DNA of 64,000 nt from Nocardioides scoriae (lineage in GTDB: Bacteria; Actinomycetota; Actinomycetes; Propionibacteriales; Nocardioidaceae). The translations under genes and the position numbers were made by a program. The notes beneath the pieces are model-generated. The model saw only the letters and a program-made list of their open reading frames with translations, did not search any database and had not been told where the DNA came from. The DNA is taken from assembly GCF_900104965.1 (NCBI RefSeq), contig NZ_LT629757.1, positions 1,054,001-1,118,000 on the forward strand. Reading direction: 5' to 3'. This document shows, one piece after another, positions 51,430 through 59,628 of the stretch (position 1 is its first letter; each line of letters opens with the position of its first letter).

Positions 51430-52143
51430 CTACCCCGTGGGTCCGAACCGCTCCACCCGGATCGCGCCGGGGGCGACACCGGCCTCCTGCAGCGCCGTCT
51501 CGGCGTACGACGCGAACCGGGCCGAGCCGCAGACGAAGGCGACCTCGACGCCGTCGAGCAGGGGCGCGAGCTCCTCGGCGGTGGGGGCGCCGGCGCGGCG
51601 GCCGGGCACGTCGGCCCTCGTCCAGGCGATCGTGGCGCCGGCGTCGGCGAGCTCGTCGGCGTACGGCAGGTGGCCCGGCGCGCGACCGACCGCGACGACG
51701 CGCAGCCGGTCGGTCCGGTCGAGGCGGCGGGCGGCGCGCTGCATGCTGACGGCCGGGACGACACCGGTGCCGCCGACCAGGCAGAGCGCGGGCGTCGTGG
51801 TGTCCCAGGCGAACCAGCGGCCGAGCGGGCCGCGCACCTCCAGGACGTCGTCGACCTCGAGCACCTCGGCGAGGAACTCCGAGACCTCCCCGTCGGGCAG
51901 CTTCTCCACGAGCAGCTCGAGCAGCGGGTCGTCGGGGTCGGAGGCCAGCGAGTAGGAGCGCTGGGCGGTGTAGCCGTCGGGCGCCCGCAGCCGCACCAGG
52001 TAGTGCTGGCCCGGCCGGTGGCGCTGGCGCTCGGCCGGCTCCAGGCGGAGCCGGACGGTGCCGGGCGTCGGGTGGGCCACGTCGGCCACGCGCGCCTCGG
52101 TCCAGGCGGTCGGGCGGGCGGTGACCTCGTCGATCGCGCTCAC
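51430..52143 (-). CDS. FAD-binding ferredoxin-reductase-type oxidoreductase
   Basis: 237 aa, GTG start. FNR-like: FAD-binding RPGQHYLVRLRAPDGYTAQRSYSLASDP (the RSYSLAS motif at about 63), NAD(P)-binding CLVGGTGVVPAVSMQRAAR at about 120, and C-terminal VAFVCGSARFASYAETAL. It lacks an Fe-S domain. Located 10 nt downstream of the molybdopterin oxidoreductase gene, it is probably the electron partner of that enzyme. Such pairs recur in actinomycetes (from family knowledge). Confidence 0.85.
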   Translation of the reverse strand: MSAIDEVTARPTAWTEARVADVAHPTPGTVRLRLEPAERQRHRPGQHYLVRLRAPDGYTAQRSYSLASDPDDPLLELLVEKLPDGEVSEFLAEVLEVDDVLEVRGPLGRWFAWDTTTPALCLVGGTGVVPAVSMQRAARRLDRTDRLRVVAVGRAPGHLPYADELADAGATIAWTRADVPGRRAGAPTAEELAPLLDGVEVAFVCGSARFASYAETALQEAGVAPGAIRVERFGPTG

Positions 52144-52153
52144 GCGGGGTGCC

Positions 52154-52804
52154 TCAGTCGCCCTGGTAGCGCTGCTCGGCCCACGGGTCCCCGCGGTCGT
52201 GGTAGCCGTTGCGCTCCCAGAACCCCTGCTGGTCGTGGTCGAGCAGCTCCAGGCGCGAGACCCACTTGGCCGACTTCCAGAAGTACAGGTGCGGCACCAG
52301 CAGCCGGGCCGGTCCGCCGTGCTCGCGCGTCAGCGGCTTGCCGTCGGCCTCCCACGCCACCCAGGCCTTGCCGTCGCGCAGGTCGGCGAGCGGCAGGTTG
52401 GTGGTGTAGCCGCTGCTCGAGTGGACCAGGACGTACGCCGCCTCCGGGCGCGGCGCCGCCTGCTCGAGCAGCACGTCGAGGCTGACCCCGCGCCAGGTCA
52501 TGTCGAACTTCGACCACGTGGTGACGCAGTGGATGTCGCCGGCGTACGTCGACGGCGGGAGCGCCTGCAGCTCGTCCCACGACCACGTGCTCGGGCGCTC
52601 GACCAGCCCGTCGATGCTCAGCTCGAACTGGTCGGTCGAGACCCGCGGCGTGGCCTCGGCCGTCAGGGTCGGCCAGCCGTTGCCCACGTCGTACTGCCCG
52701 GGCGGGAGCCGGTCGCCCTGCTGGCCCCGGCGCTTGCCCAGGAAGCCGCGGGTGATGCGGCCGCTCATCGGGGGTCGCTCGCCAGGGAAGGGGTCGGTGC
52801 GCAC
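52154..52804 (-). CDS. Molybdopterin-dependent oxidoreductase (sulfite oxidase/MsrP fold)
   Basis: 216 aa; the GTG at 52804 is preferred for its GGAGG site, with an ATG at 52768 as alternative. Single Moco-binding domain: FELSIDGLVERPSTWSWDELQALP at about 60, and YAGDIHCVTTWSKFDMTWRGV with the molybdenum-ligand Cys at about 93. No dimerisation domain and no signal peptide, so it acts in the cytoplasm. Substrate unknown (sulfoxides are plausible by analogy to MsrP). Paired with the flavin reductase just downstream. Confidence 0.87.
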   Translation of the reverse strand: MRTDPFPGERPPMSGRITRGFLGKRRGQQGDRLPPGQYDVGNGWPTLTAEATPRVSTDQFELSIDGLVERPSTWSWDELQALPPSTYAGDIHCVTTWSKFDMTWRGVSLDVLLEQAAPRPEAAYVLVHSSSGYTTNLPLADLRDGKAWVAWEADGKPLTREHGGPARLLVPHLYFWKSAKWVSRLELLDHDQQGFWERNGYHDRGDPWAEQRYQGD

Positions 52805-52901
52805 ATGCCCCGATCCTCCCAGACGGGACCGACGGCAGCGTCGTCACGGCCGTCGCGCGCGGAGGGTGCCCCTGGAGGCCGGACCTGGCTACCGTGGCCC
52901 G

Positions 52902-53339
52902 ATGCCCATCACCCTCGAGAACGTCGGCATCGCGGTCCGGGACCTCGAGGCCACCATCGCCTTCTTCACCGACCTCGGCCTCACCGTCCTGGGACGCGAC
53001 ACGGTCAGCGGCGAGTGGGCCGACACCGCGGTCGGCCTCGACGGCAACCACGCCCGCATCGCGATGCTGCAGACCCCCGACGGCCACGGCCGGCTCGAGC
53101 TGTTCGAACACCTCCACCCCGAGGCGATCGACACCGAGCCCACCCAGCCCCACGAGATCGGCATGCACCGCGTCGCGTTCTCCGTCGACGACCTCGACGC
53201 GGCCCTGGAGGTGGCCGCGCGGCACGGCTGCCACCCGCTGCGCGGCGTCGCGACGTACGAGGACCTCTACCGGCTCACCTACCTGCGCGGTCCCAGCGGC
53301 ATCATCGTGATGCTGGCCCAGGACCTGCGCCGGGGCTGA
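52902..53339 (+). CDS. VOC-family (glyoxalase-like) protein
   Basis: 145 aa from the ATG at 52902. ENVGIAVRDLEATIAFFTDLGLTVLGRDT opens the first module; GRLELFEHLHPE and GMHRVAFSVDDLDAALEVAARHG the second, ending GPSGIIVMLAQDL. Metal-site candidates are His/Glu in LELFEH and MHRVAFS. Closest in style to methylmalonyl-CoA epimerase/glyoxalase-like VOC proteins, but the epimerase pattern is incomplete. Divergent from the molybdoenzyme gene. Confidence 0.82.
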   Translation: MPITLENVGIAVRDLEATIAFFTDLGLTVLGRDTVSGEWADTAVGLDGNHARIAMLQTPDGHGRLELFEHLHPEAIDTEPTQPHEIGMHRVAFSVDDLDAALEVAARHGCHPLRGVATYEDLYRLTYLRGPSGIIVMLAQDLRRG

Positions 53340-53363
53340 GCGGCCGACCGAGCCACCAGCCCC

Positions 53364-54617
53364 TCACCCGAACAGCGGCCGCAGGTGGTCGTTGAGGAAC
53401 ATCCCGGCCGGGTCGAGCTCGCGGCGCAGCGCCGTGAAGTCGTCGGCCCGGGGGTAGAGCGCGTGCAGCCGGTCGCGGGTGAGGAAGTGCAGCTTGCCCC
53501 AGTGCGGCCGCGCACCGAAGTCGGCGAGCAGCGCGTCGACCGAGCGCAGGTAGTCCCAGTAGTCGGTGCCCGGGGCGCCCGAGACGGAGATGACGGTCGT
53601 GGCCTGCCGGTGCTGGGGGGACAGCCAGGCCTCGTCCGCGCCCACGGTGCGGACCTCGAGCGGGTAGACCGACTCGGGGAGCCGCGCCAGCATCAGCCGG
53701 CGCATCGCCTGCAGGGCCTCGGGGCCGCGCTCGAGCGGCACGAAGTACTCCAGCTCGTGGAAGTTGGCGTCGTAGACCATCGGGAAGATGCGGTAGCACC
53801 GGTCCACCCGGCGACCCTCGACGTCGCTGTCCGGGACGTCGGGGCCGACCTCGTCGTAGATCTTCACGTAGCAGCGGTCGGCCATCGGCTCGCCGTGCCC
53901 GTCGAGGTTGTAGAGCGCTCCCGACTCCTCGCTCGGCAGCCAGAACATCCCGAAGTGGCGGTGGGTGGCGACCAGGTCGTCCCACTGCTCCATCACGTCG
54001 TCCCACGACCACAGCCCGACCTGCTGCTGCAGCCGGTAGGCCTCGGTCACGGCCAGCTCGAGCTGGGTGACCACGCCGAGCATCCCGACCGACGTCTGCG
54101 CGGCGTGCAGCAGGTCGGGCCGGTCCTCGCCGACGTCGAGCACCTCGCCGGAGGCGGTCACGATGCGCATCCGCCGCACCGCACCCGACAGGCTGGTGAA
54201 GCGCGTGCCCGAGCCGTGCGTCGAGGTCGCGACGGCCCCCGCGACGTGCTGGGTGTCGATGTCGCCCTGGTTGCGCAGCGCGAGGCCCGCCTCCCACAGC
54301 GGCTCGTAGAAGTCGTGGATCCGGGTCCCGGCCAGCGCCGTCGCCCGCCGCCGACCGGGGTCGGTGGCCACCACGCCGCGCATCGCGGACAGGTCGAGGT
54401 GGAGCCCGTCGGTCTGCACGACCGGCGTGAAGGAGTGGCCCGCCCCCGCGACCCGCACGCCGATCCCGCGCTCGGCCGCCTGCCGCACCAGGGCGACGAC
54501 CTCCTCCTCGCTCCGCGGCGCGGCGGCGTACCCCGGGGTGGAGGTCTGGTTGCCGACCCAGTTGGTCCACGGCGCGCCCGCGGGGCTCGCCAGCTCGGTG
54601 AGGTCGGTCGCGGCCAT
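53364..54617 (-). CDS. FAD-linked D-arabinono/L-gulono-1,4-lactone oxidase-type enzyme
   Basis: 417 aa, ATG. VAO-family flavoprotein: PP-loop region GIGVRVAGAGHSFTPVVQTDG at about 51 (the His is the usual covalent FAD site), GDIDTQHVAGAVATSTHGSG at about 118, and the C-terminal ALO domain with RPHWGKLHFLTRDRLHALYPR (HWGK motif, about 372) and DPAGMFLNDHLRPLFG. Oxidises aldono-lactones or related sugar acids/alcohols. Convergent with the VOC gene, 24 nt apart. Substrate cannot be fixed. Confidence 0.88.
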   Translation of the reverse strand: MAATDLTELASPAGAPWTNWVGNQTSTPGYAAAPRSEEEVVALVRQAAERGIGVRVAGAGHSFTPVVQTDGLHLDLSAMRGVVATDPGRRRATALAGTRIHDFYEPLWEAGLALRNQGDIDTQHVAGAVATSTHGSGTRFTSLSGAVRRMRIVTASGEVLDVGEDRPDLLHAAQTSVGMLGVVTQLELAVTEAYRLQQQVGLWSWDDVMEQWDDLVATHRHFGMFWLPSEESGALYNLDGHGEPMADRCYVKIYDEVGPDVPDSDVEGRRVDRCYRIFPMVYDANFHELEYFVPLERGPEALQAMRRLMLARLPESVYPLEVRTVGADEAWLSPQHRQATTVISVSGAPGTDYWDYLRSVDALLADFGARPHWGKLHFLTRDRLHALYPRADDFTALRRELDPAGMFLNDHLRPLFG

Positions 54618-54671
54618 GGGTCCTCCGTGCGCGGGCGGTGGGCGGGTGGCTGCAGCCTCCTGGTTGCCGGG

Positions 54672-54738
54672 TGGCCGGTCAAGGCCGGTCGAAGCCGGTC
54701 GAGGCGCGTCGGGGCCGGTCGAGGCGCGTCGGGGCCGG
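54672..54738. repeat. Short tandem repeat, 20-bp unit
   Basis: GAGGCGCGTCGGGGCCGGTC at 54701-54720 is repeated at 54721-54738 (last bases diverge), preceded by two 10-bp partial copies ending GCCGGTC. It fills most of the gap between the lactone oxidase and the FusB-like gene. Confidence 0.6.
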
Positions 54739-54764
54739 CGACCCGGACACGGCCGCGGCCCGGC

Positions 54765-55253
54765 TCAGCCCGCCAGCACCCGGTCGACGAACTGGTCGAG
54801 GTTGCGCCGCAGCCGCTCCACCGCGGCCCCGACCGGGAGCGTCTCGCGCAGGGACGCGGCCCCGGAGACCCTGGTGCCGCGGACGTAGAGCGAGCAGCGC
54901 AGGTCGCGGCACATCCACAGGCCCGTCGAGTCGCCCTTCCTGCCGGCAGCGCCGGTCTTGCGGGCGACCGCGAGCGCGACGCCCGGGCCGGAGTGCGAGG
55001 TGATGCAGACCTGGCACAGCGAGCTGCGGGCCGCGCCGGCGCCCGACGACTGGCGCAGCTGCAGGCCCAGCGGCCGCCCGTCTCGCTCGAGGACGAGGTA
55101 GGCGCGCTGCGAACCGGACGGGTCGGGCCAGCCGAGGAAGTCGAGGTCGGCCCAGGGCGTCTCGTCCAGGTCGGGCAGCTGGGCGCGGGTGGCCTCGCCC
55201 TTGGAGCAGTTGGCGAACGACGAGCGGATCTCGCGCTCGGTGAGGGGGGTCAT
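54765..55253 (-). CDS. FBP-domain (FusB/FusC-like) EF-G-binding zinc protein
   Basis: 162 aa. N-terminal helices (TEREIRSSFANCSKGEATRAQLP) and a C-terminal treble-clef zinc finger with cysteines in SLCQVCITSHSG and GLWMCRDLRCSLYVRGT, the four-Cys pattern of FBP-domain proteins. FusB/FusC bind EF-G and free it from fusidic acid. Its ATG overlaps the tetR stop (ATGA), so the two are co-regulated. Whether this copy gives fusidate resistance is untested; related proteins also act as general EF-G rescue factors. Confidence 0.83.
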   Translation of the reverse strand: MTPLTEREIRSSFANCSKGEATRAQLPDLDETPWADLDFLGWPDPSGSQRAYLVLERDGRPLGLQLRQSSGAGAARSSLCQVCITSHSGPGVALAVARKTGAAGRKGDSTGLWMCRDLRCSLYVRGTRVSGAASLRETLPVGAAVERLRRNLDQFVDRVLAG

Positions 55254-55816
55254 GCGGTCTCCCAGTGGCTGAGCAGGGTGTCGAGGGCGTCGATCGAGCG
55301 GCGCCAGGAGGCCTCGGCGTCGGGCTCGCTGTGCGCGAAGCTCCCGCCCAGCTCGAGGTCGACGAAGCCCCGGACGAGCGCGCCGACCAGGCGCACGGCG
55401 TGGGTGCGGTCCGGCTCCGGGACGGCGTACCCGATCAGCACGGCGCGCGCCATCGCCGCGTGCCGCGGGCCCGCACTCGCGCGGGCGGTCCCGGCGTCGA
55501 GGCGCAGCTGGGCGGCGGCGTGGCGACCGGGGTGCTCGCGGGCGTAGTCGCGGTAGGTGTCGGCCAGGGCGACGAGCGCGTCGCGGCGGGAACGGCCGGC
55601 GAGCGCCGTCGACGCCCGGTCGGCCTGCTCCTCCAGCGCCAGCAGCGCGAGGCGCGTGCGCAGGTCGTCGGTGCTGGCGACGTGGGAGTACAGGCTCGCC
55701 GGCCGTACGCCGAACCGCCGGGCGAGCGCGGACAGCGTCACCGCCTCGAGCCCCTCGGCGTCCGCGAGCTCCGCGGCCGCCGCCACCAGCCGCTCGGCGG
55801 TCAGTCCGACCCTCAC
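55250..55816 (-). CDS. TetR-family regulator (WHG-type C-terminal domain)
   Basis: 188 aa, GTG start. HTH: TAERLVAAAAELADAEGLEAVTLSALARRFGVRPASLYSHV (residues about 6-47). The C-terminal part (RRDALVALADTYRDYAREHPGRHAAAQL, then AVRLVGALVRGFVDLELGGSF) matches the WHG-type ligand domain. Cotranscribed with the FBP gene through an ATGA overlap, which it presumably regulates. Three TAGG/CCTA half-sites lie in its upstream gap. Confidence 0.86.
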   Translation of the reverse strand: MRVGLTAERLVAAAAELADAEGLEAVTLSALARRFGVRPASLYSHVASTDDLRTRLALLALEEQADRASTALAGRSRRDALVALADTYRDYAREHPGRHAAAQLRLDAGTARASAGPRHAAMARAVLIGYAVPEPDRTHAVRLVGALVRGFVDLELGGSFAHSEPDAEASWRRSIDALDTLLSHWETA

Positions 55817-55831
55817 GACGTCCTGCCTCTC

Positions 55832-55857
55832 GTAGGAACTTACCTACAGCCTATAGG
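55832..55857. promoter_or_regulatory. Half-site cluster between tetR and the SRPBCC gene
   Basis: GTAGG-N6-CCTAC (55832-55847) plus a further TAGG at 55854-55857 give three alternating half-sites about one helical turn apart. Probable TetR operator controlling both directions. Confidence 0.55.
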
Positions 55858-55899
55858 CAGTCCCCTCACCCCTTGGGAGGGGGGCCGAGACTTGGCCGC

Positions 55900-56334
55900 A
55901 TGACGACTGTGAGCCGCACCTTCACCGTGAAGCCCTCCCCGCAGAGGGTCATCGACTACCTCAAGGACTTCTCGCACGCCGAGGAGTGGGACCCGGGCAC
56001 CGAGTCCTGCACCCGCAACGACACCGGGCCGATCCAGGTCGGCAGCACGTGGCACAACGTCTCCAAGATCGCCGGCGTCTCCACCGAGCTGACCTACGAG
56101 CTCACGACGCTGAGCGACGACCGCCTCGTGCTGGTCGGCACCAACGACACCGCCACCTCGACCGACACCATCACCGTCGTGCCCCACGGCACCGGCAGCG
56201 AGGTCACCTACGAGGCCGTGATCGAGATGAAGGGCGCCGCCAAGCTGGCCTCGCCCCTGGTCAAGGTGGTCTTCGAGAAGATCGGCAACGACACCGAGGA
56301 GGACATGGTCCGGGTCCTCGACTCCCGCGCCTGA
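55900..56334 (+). CDS. SRPBCC (START-like) family protein
   Basis: 144 aa from the ATG at 55900. Cyclase/dehydrase-like helix-grip fold: SRTFTVKPSPQRVIDYLKDFSHAEEWDPG at the N-terminus, IQVGSTWHNVSKIAG, and the C-terminal helix LASPLVKVVFEKIGNDTEEDMVRVL. Binds an unknown hydrophobic ligand. Divergent from the TetR/FBP pair and probably under the same operator. Confidence 0.83.
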   Translation: MTTVSRTFTVKPSPQRVIDYLKDFSHAEEWDPGTESCTRNDTGPIQVGSTWHNVSKIAGVSTELTYELTTLSDDRLVLVGTNDTATSTDTITVVPHGTGSEVTYEAVIEMKGAAKLASPLVKVVFEKIGNDTEEDMVRVLDSRA

Positions 56335-56385
56335 GCCCGTCGACGAGGGCGACGTCGCGCGCGCCGCGGTGACAAGGTGGCGGGC

Positions 56386-56988
56386 ATGAGCGAGAGCACC
56401 CCCGCCGGCCCCCGTCCCGCGCCCCGTCCCGTCAGCCGGTACGCCGTCCCCGACCTGGCCGACGTGCCGGCCGACGTGCGCGACCGGATCCTGGCCGTGC
56501 AGGAGAAGTCCGGCTTCGTGCCCAACGTCTTCCTGGTGCTGGCGCGGCGTCCCGAGGAGTTCCGGGCCTTCTTCGCCTACCACGACGCGCTCATGGACCG
56601 TCCCGGGCCGCTGAGCCAGGCCGACCGGGAGATGGTCGTGGTCGCGACCTCCGCGCTCAACCGCTGCCAGTACTGCGTGGTCGCCCACGGCGCGATCCTC
56701 CGCATCCGGGCCAAGGACCCGCTCGTGGCCGACCAGGTCGCCGTCAACCACCTCAAGGCCGACATCACCCCGCGCCAGCGGGCGATGCTGGACTTCGCCG
56801 TCCGCGTCGCGACCGCGTCCCACGCCGTCGACGACGCGGACTTCGCGGCGCTCGCCGCCCACGGGTTCACCGAGGAGGACGCCTGGGACATCGCCGCCAT
56901 CGCGTCCTTCTTCGGCCTGTCCAACCGGATGGCCAACGTGACGAGCATGCGGCCCAACGACGAGTTCTACGCGCTCGGCCGCGGCTGA
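56386..56988 (+). CDS. AhpD-fold peroxidase-related protein
   Basis: 200 aa from the ATG at 56386. AhpD/carboxymuconolactone-decarboxylase fold with the redox motif NRCQYCVVAHGAILR (C-x2-C followed by His) at about residue 90, as in alkylhydroperoxidase D-like enzymes, then ITPRQRAMLDFAVRVATASHAVDD and EEDAWDIAAIASFFGLSNRMAN. Probably a thiol-dependent peroxidase. Monocistronic. Confidence 0.85.
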   Translation: MSESTPAGPRPAPRPVSRYAVPDLADVPADVRDRILAVQEKSGFVPNVFLVLARRPEEFRAFFAYHDALMDRPGPLSQADREMVVVATSALNRCQYCVVAHGAILRIRAKDPLVADQVAVNHLKADITPRQRAMLDFAVRVATASHAVDDADFAALAAHGFTEEDAWDIAAIASFFGLSNRMANVTSMRPNDEFYALGRG

Positions 56989-57026
56989 CCGCGCCTCGGC
57001 CCGACCCGCCGCCGCGACCACATCGA

Positions 57027-57044
57027 CGTCTGTCAACATAGACG
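57027..57044. promoter_or_regulatory. ArsR operator candidate, touching the start codon
   Basis: CGTCT (57027-57031) and AGACG (57040-57044) form an inverted repeat with an 8-nt spacer; the arsR GTG begins at 57046. There is no room for a ribosome site, so the transcript is probably leaderless. Confidence 0.55.
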
Positions 57045-57045
57045 G

Positions 57046-57432
57046 GTGTCGAACTCCTCGCCGGTCCTCGACGACCTGGACTGCTGCGCCCCGCTGGCCC
57101 GCGAGCCGCTGGGCGCGCAGGCAGCGGCCCAGGTCGTGCCCATGCTCAAGGCGCTGGCCGATCCCACCCGGCTCCGGCTGCTCTCGCTCGTGCTCTCGCA
57201 CGAGGGAGCCGAGGCGTGCGTGTGCGACCTGCTCCCCTGCTTCGACCTCTCCCAGCCGACCATCAGCCACCACCTCAAGGTGCTCCACGAGGCCGGCCTG
57301 CTGGACCGCGAGAAGCGCGGCACCTGGGTGTTCTACCTCGCCCGCCCGGCGGCGATGGAGGCACTGGGCCAGCTCTTCACCCCGGCCGCCGCGGACGCCA
57401 CCGGCTCCACCACCACCGGGGCCGGCGCGTGA
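57046..57432 (+). CDS. arsR: ArsR-family arsenic-responsive repressor
   Basis: 128 aa, GTG start. Winged-helix protein with HTH DLSQPTISHHLKVLHEAGLLDREKRGTWVFYL (about residues 68-99). The inducer site is the cysteine pair ACVCDLLPC (about 57-65), the CVC motif of arsenite/antimonite-responsive ArsR. A further Cys pair at the N-terminus (DLDCCAPL) is also present. First gene of arsR-acr3-arsC, all coupled by overlaps. Confidence 0.9.
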   Translation: MSNSSPVLDDLDCCAPLAREPLGAQAAAQVVPMLKALADPTRLRLLSLVLSHEGAEACVCDLLPCFDLSQPTISHHLKVLHEAGLLDREKRGTWVFYLARPAAMEALGQLFTPAAADATGSTTTGAGA

Positions 57433-58562
57433 GCGGCACGGCCGCGGGCGCGGCACCGCGCCTGTCCACGCTCGACCGGTTCCTGACCGTGTGGATCGGG
57501 GTGGCGATGGTCGCCGGCCTGGTGCTGGGACGGCTCGTGCCGGGCCTCGACGACGCCCTCGCCGCCGTCGAGGTGGGGTCGGTCTCGCTGCCGATCGCGC
57601 TCGGCCTGCTCGTGATGATGTATCCCGTCCTGGCCCGGGTGCGGTACGACGAGCTCGGCCGCGTCGCCGGCGACACCCGCCTGCTCGTCATCTCGGTGGT
57701 CCTCAACTGGGTGCTCGGACCGGCGCTGATGTTCGCCCTCGCGTGGCTGCTGCTGCCGGACCTCCCGGAGTACCGGACCGGCCTGGTCGTCGTCGGCCTG
57801 GCCCGCTGCATCGCGATGGTGCTGGTCTGGAACGACCTCGCCTGCGGCGACCGCGAGGCCGCGACGGTGCTGGTCGCCGCCAACGCGGTCTTCCAGGTCC
57901 TCGCCTTCGCCCTGCTCGGCTGGTTCTACCTCGAGGTCCTGCCCGGCTGGCTGGGGCTCGAGCAGACCGCCCTCGACGTCTCGGTGTGGAGCATCGCGGG
58001 CTCGGTGCTGGTCTTCCTCGGCGTGCCGCTGCTGGCCGGCTACCTCTCGCGCGCGGTGGGCGAGCGGACCCGCGGGCGCGACTGGTACGAGTCGCGCTTC
58101 CTGCCGCGCATCGGCCCCGCCGCGCTGTGGGGCCTGCTGTTCACCATCGTCGTGCTCTTCGCGCTGCAGGGCGCCACCATCACCAGCCGGCCGCTCGACG
58201 TCGCCCGGATCGCCCTGCCCCTGCTCGTCTACTTCGCCCTCATGTGGGGCGGCTCGATGCTGGTGAGCCGGGCCCTGGACCTCGACTACCAGCGCGCCAC
58301 CGCCGTGTCCTTCACCGCCGCCGGCAACAACTTCGAGCTGGCCATCGCGGTGGCCATCGGCGTCTTCGGCGTCACCTCCGGACAGGCCCTCGCCGGGGTC
58401 GTCGGCCCGCTGGTCGAGGTCCCGGCCCTGGTCGCGCTGGTCCACGTCAGCCTCTGGGCGCGCCGGTTCTACCGAGACCGCGACTCCCCGGACGTGCCCG
58501 GCACCTCCGCCGACGTCCTCCACCCCACCACCCCCGACGCCGTCCCAGGAGCGACCCGATGA
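57429..58562 (+). CDS. acr3: Arsenite efflux permease Acr3
   Basis: 377 aa, GTG start in GTGA overlap with arsR. Ten membrane segments of the Acr3/BASS superfamily: SLPIALGLLVMMYPVLARVRYDELG at about 55, VVVGLARCIAMVLVWNDLACGDREAATVLVAAN at about 120 with the conserved Cys (ARCIAMV) that binds arsenite, and TAVSFTAAGNNFELAIAVAIGVFG at about 294. Proton-coupled As(III) export. ATGA overlap with arsC. Confidence 0.93.
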   Translation: MSGTAAGAAPRLSTLDRFLTVWIGVAMVAGLVLGRLVPGLDDALAAVEVGSVSLPIALGLLVMMYPVLARVRYDELGRVAGDTRLLVISVVLNWVLGPALMFALAWLLLPDLPEYRTGLVVVGLARCIAMVLVWNDLACGDREAATVLVAANAVFQVLAFALLGWFYLEVLPGWLGLEQTALDVSVWSIAGSVLVFLGVPLLAGYLSRAVGERTRGRDWYESRFLPRIGPAALWGLLFTIVVLFALQGATITSRPLDVARIALPLLVYFALMWGGSMLVSRALDLDYQRATAVSFTAAGNNFELAIAVAIGVFGVTSGQALAGVVGPLVEVPALVALVHVSLWARRFYRDRDSPDVPGTSADVLHPTTPDAVPGATR

Positions 58563-59032
58563 CCACCCCCGTCCCCCCGGGCACCACTCCCACGACGCCC
58601 CCGCAGGTCGTCTTCGCCTGCGTCCGCAACGGCGGCCGCTCGGTCATCAGCCGGGTCCTCGCCGAGCACTACGCCGGGGGCCGCGTCGTCGCGCGCTCGG
58701 CCGGCACCCAGCCCGGCGAGCACGTCCACCCCGAGGTGGTCGCGGTCCTCGAGGCGCTCGGCCTCGACACCTCGGCGGAGCAGCCGACGCTGCTGACGCG
58801 GGAGACGATCGCCGCCAGCACGACGGCGATCACGCTCGGCTGCGGCGAGGAGTGCCCCTACGTCCCCGGCGTGCGGTACGTCGACTGGCCGGTCGCCGAC
58901 CCGGGCGGGCAGGACGAGGCCGGCGTCCGCGCGGTGGTCGCCGACCTCGACGCCCGGGTGCGCGCGCTGCTGGTCGAGCTGGTCCCCGACCTGGCGCTGC
59001 CCCCGTCGGTCCTGGATGCCAGGACGTCCTAG
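58559..59032 (+). CDS. arsC: Arsenate reductase, low-molecular-weight phosphatase type
   Basis: 157 aa from the ATG in ATGA overlap. P-loop CVRNGGRS (C-x5-R) at about residue 21 with the C-terminal EECPYVPGVRYVDWPVADPGGQDEAGV block carrying the Asp of the DP motif. Converts arsenate to arsenite for Acr3. A second pair of cysteines, CGEEC, is in the position used for thiol transfer, so thioredoxin or mycothiol could be the reductant (not decided). Last gene of the ars operon. Confidence 0.9.
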   Translation: MTTPVPPGTTPTTPPQVVFACVRNGGRSVISRVLAEHYAGGRVVARSAGTQPGEHVHPEVVAVLEALGLDTSAEQPTLLTRETIAASTTAITLGCGEECPYVPGVRYVDWPVADPGGQDEAGVRAVVADLDARVRALLVELVPDLALPPSVLDARTS

Positions 59033-59054
59033 CACCGGGGCATAGCCTGCTCCC

Positions 59055-59594
59055 ATGACCGACGACCGGGACCCCATCCGCGAGGCCCACCACCAGTGGC
59101 TGCGCCACGGCTGGGACGACGCCGCGGACGGCATGGCCATGGTCACCTCGGTGGTGCGGGTCCACCAGCTGCTGATGGAGCGGGTCGAGGCCGTGCTGCG
59201 ACCCCTCGACCTCAGCTTCGCGCGCTACGAGGTGCTGCGGCTGCTGTCGTTCTCCCAGTCCGGCGCGATGCCGATGACCCGCCTCGGGTCCCTGCTCCAG
59301 GTCCACCCCACGAGCGTGACCAGCGCCGTCGACCGGCTGGTCCGCCAGGGCCACGTCGAGCGGCTGCGCCGCGAGCAGGACCGCCGGGTGGTGCTGGCCT
59401 CCCTGACCGCCTCGGGCCGCGAGGTCGTGGAGGCGGCGACCGAGGGCCTCAACGCCCGGGTGTTCGCCCGGCCCGGCATCCCGGGGGCCGACGTCACGGC
59501 CCTCACCGACCTCCTGGGCGAGCTCCGAGCGGCGGCCGGCGACCACGTCGCCGACCCTTCCGGCACGCGGGACGATGCCCTACAGTCCAGGTAG
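59055..59594 (+). CDS. MarR-family regulator upstream of icmF
   Basis: 179 aa, ATG. Winged helix: LSFARYEVLRLLSFSQSGAMPMTRLGSLLQVHPTSVTSAVDRLVRQGHVERLRREQDRRVVLASLT (about residues 53-117). Long N- and C-terminal helices give the dimer. Its stop lies inside the palindrome at 59588-59613 that precedes icmF, so it likely regulates itself and icmF. Ligand unknown; an acyl-CoA or acid is plausible from context. Confidence 0.87.
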   Translation: MTDDRDPIREAHHQWLRHGWDDAADGMAMVTSVVRVHQLLMERVEAVLRPLDLSFARYEVLRLLSFSQSGAMPMTRLGSLLQVHPTSVTSAVDRLVRQGHVERLRREQDRRVVLASLTASGREVVEAATEGLNARVFARPGIPGADVTALTDLLGELRAAAGDHVADPSGTRDDALQSR

Positions 59595-59613
59595 TAGGAC
59601 GTCCAACTACCTG
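59588..59613. promoter_or_regulatory. Perfect palindrome CAGGTAGT-N10-ACTACCTG before icmF
   Basis: 8-bp perfect arms, 16 nt before the icmF GTG at 59629 and overlapping the marR stop. Probable operator for the MarR protein encoded just upstream; the position at the ribosome-site side of the gap would block icmF transcription. Confidence 0.65.
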
Positions 59614-59628
59614 CCTCCGGAGACTCGC

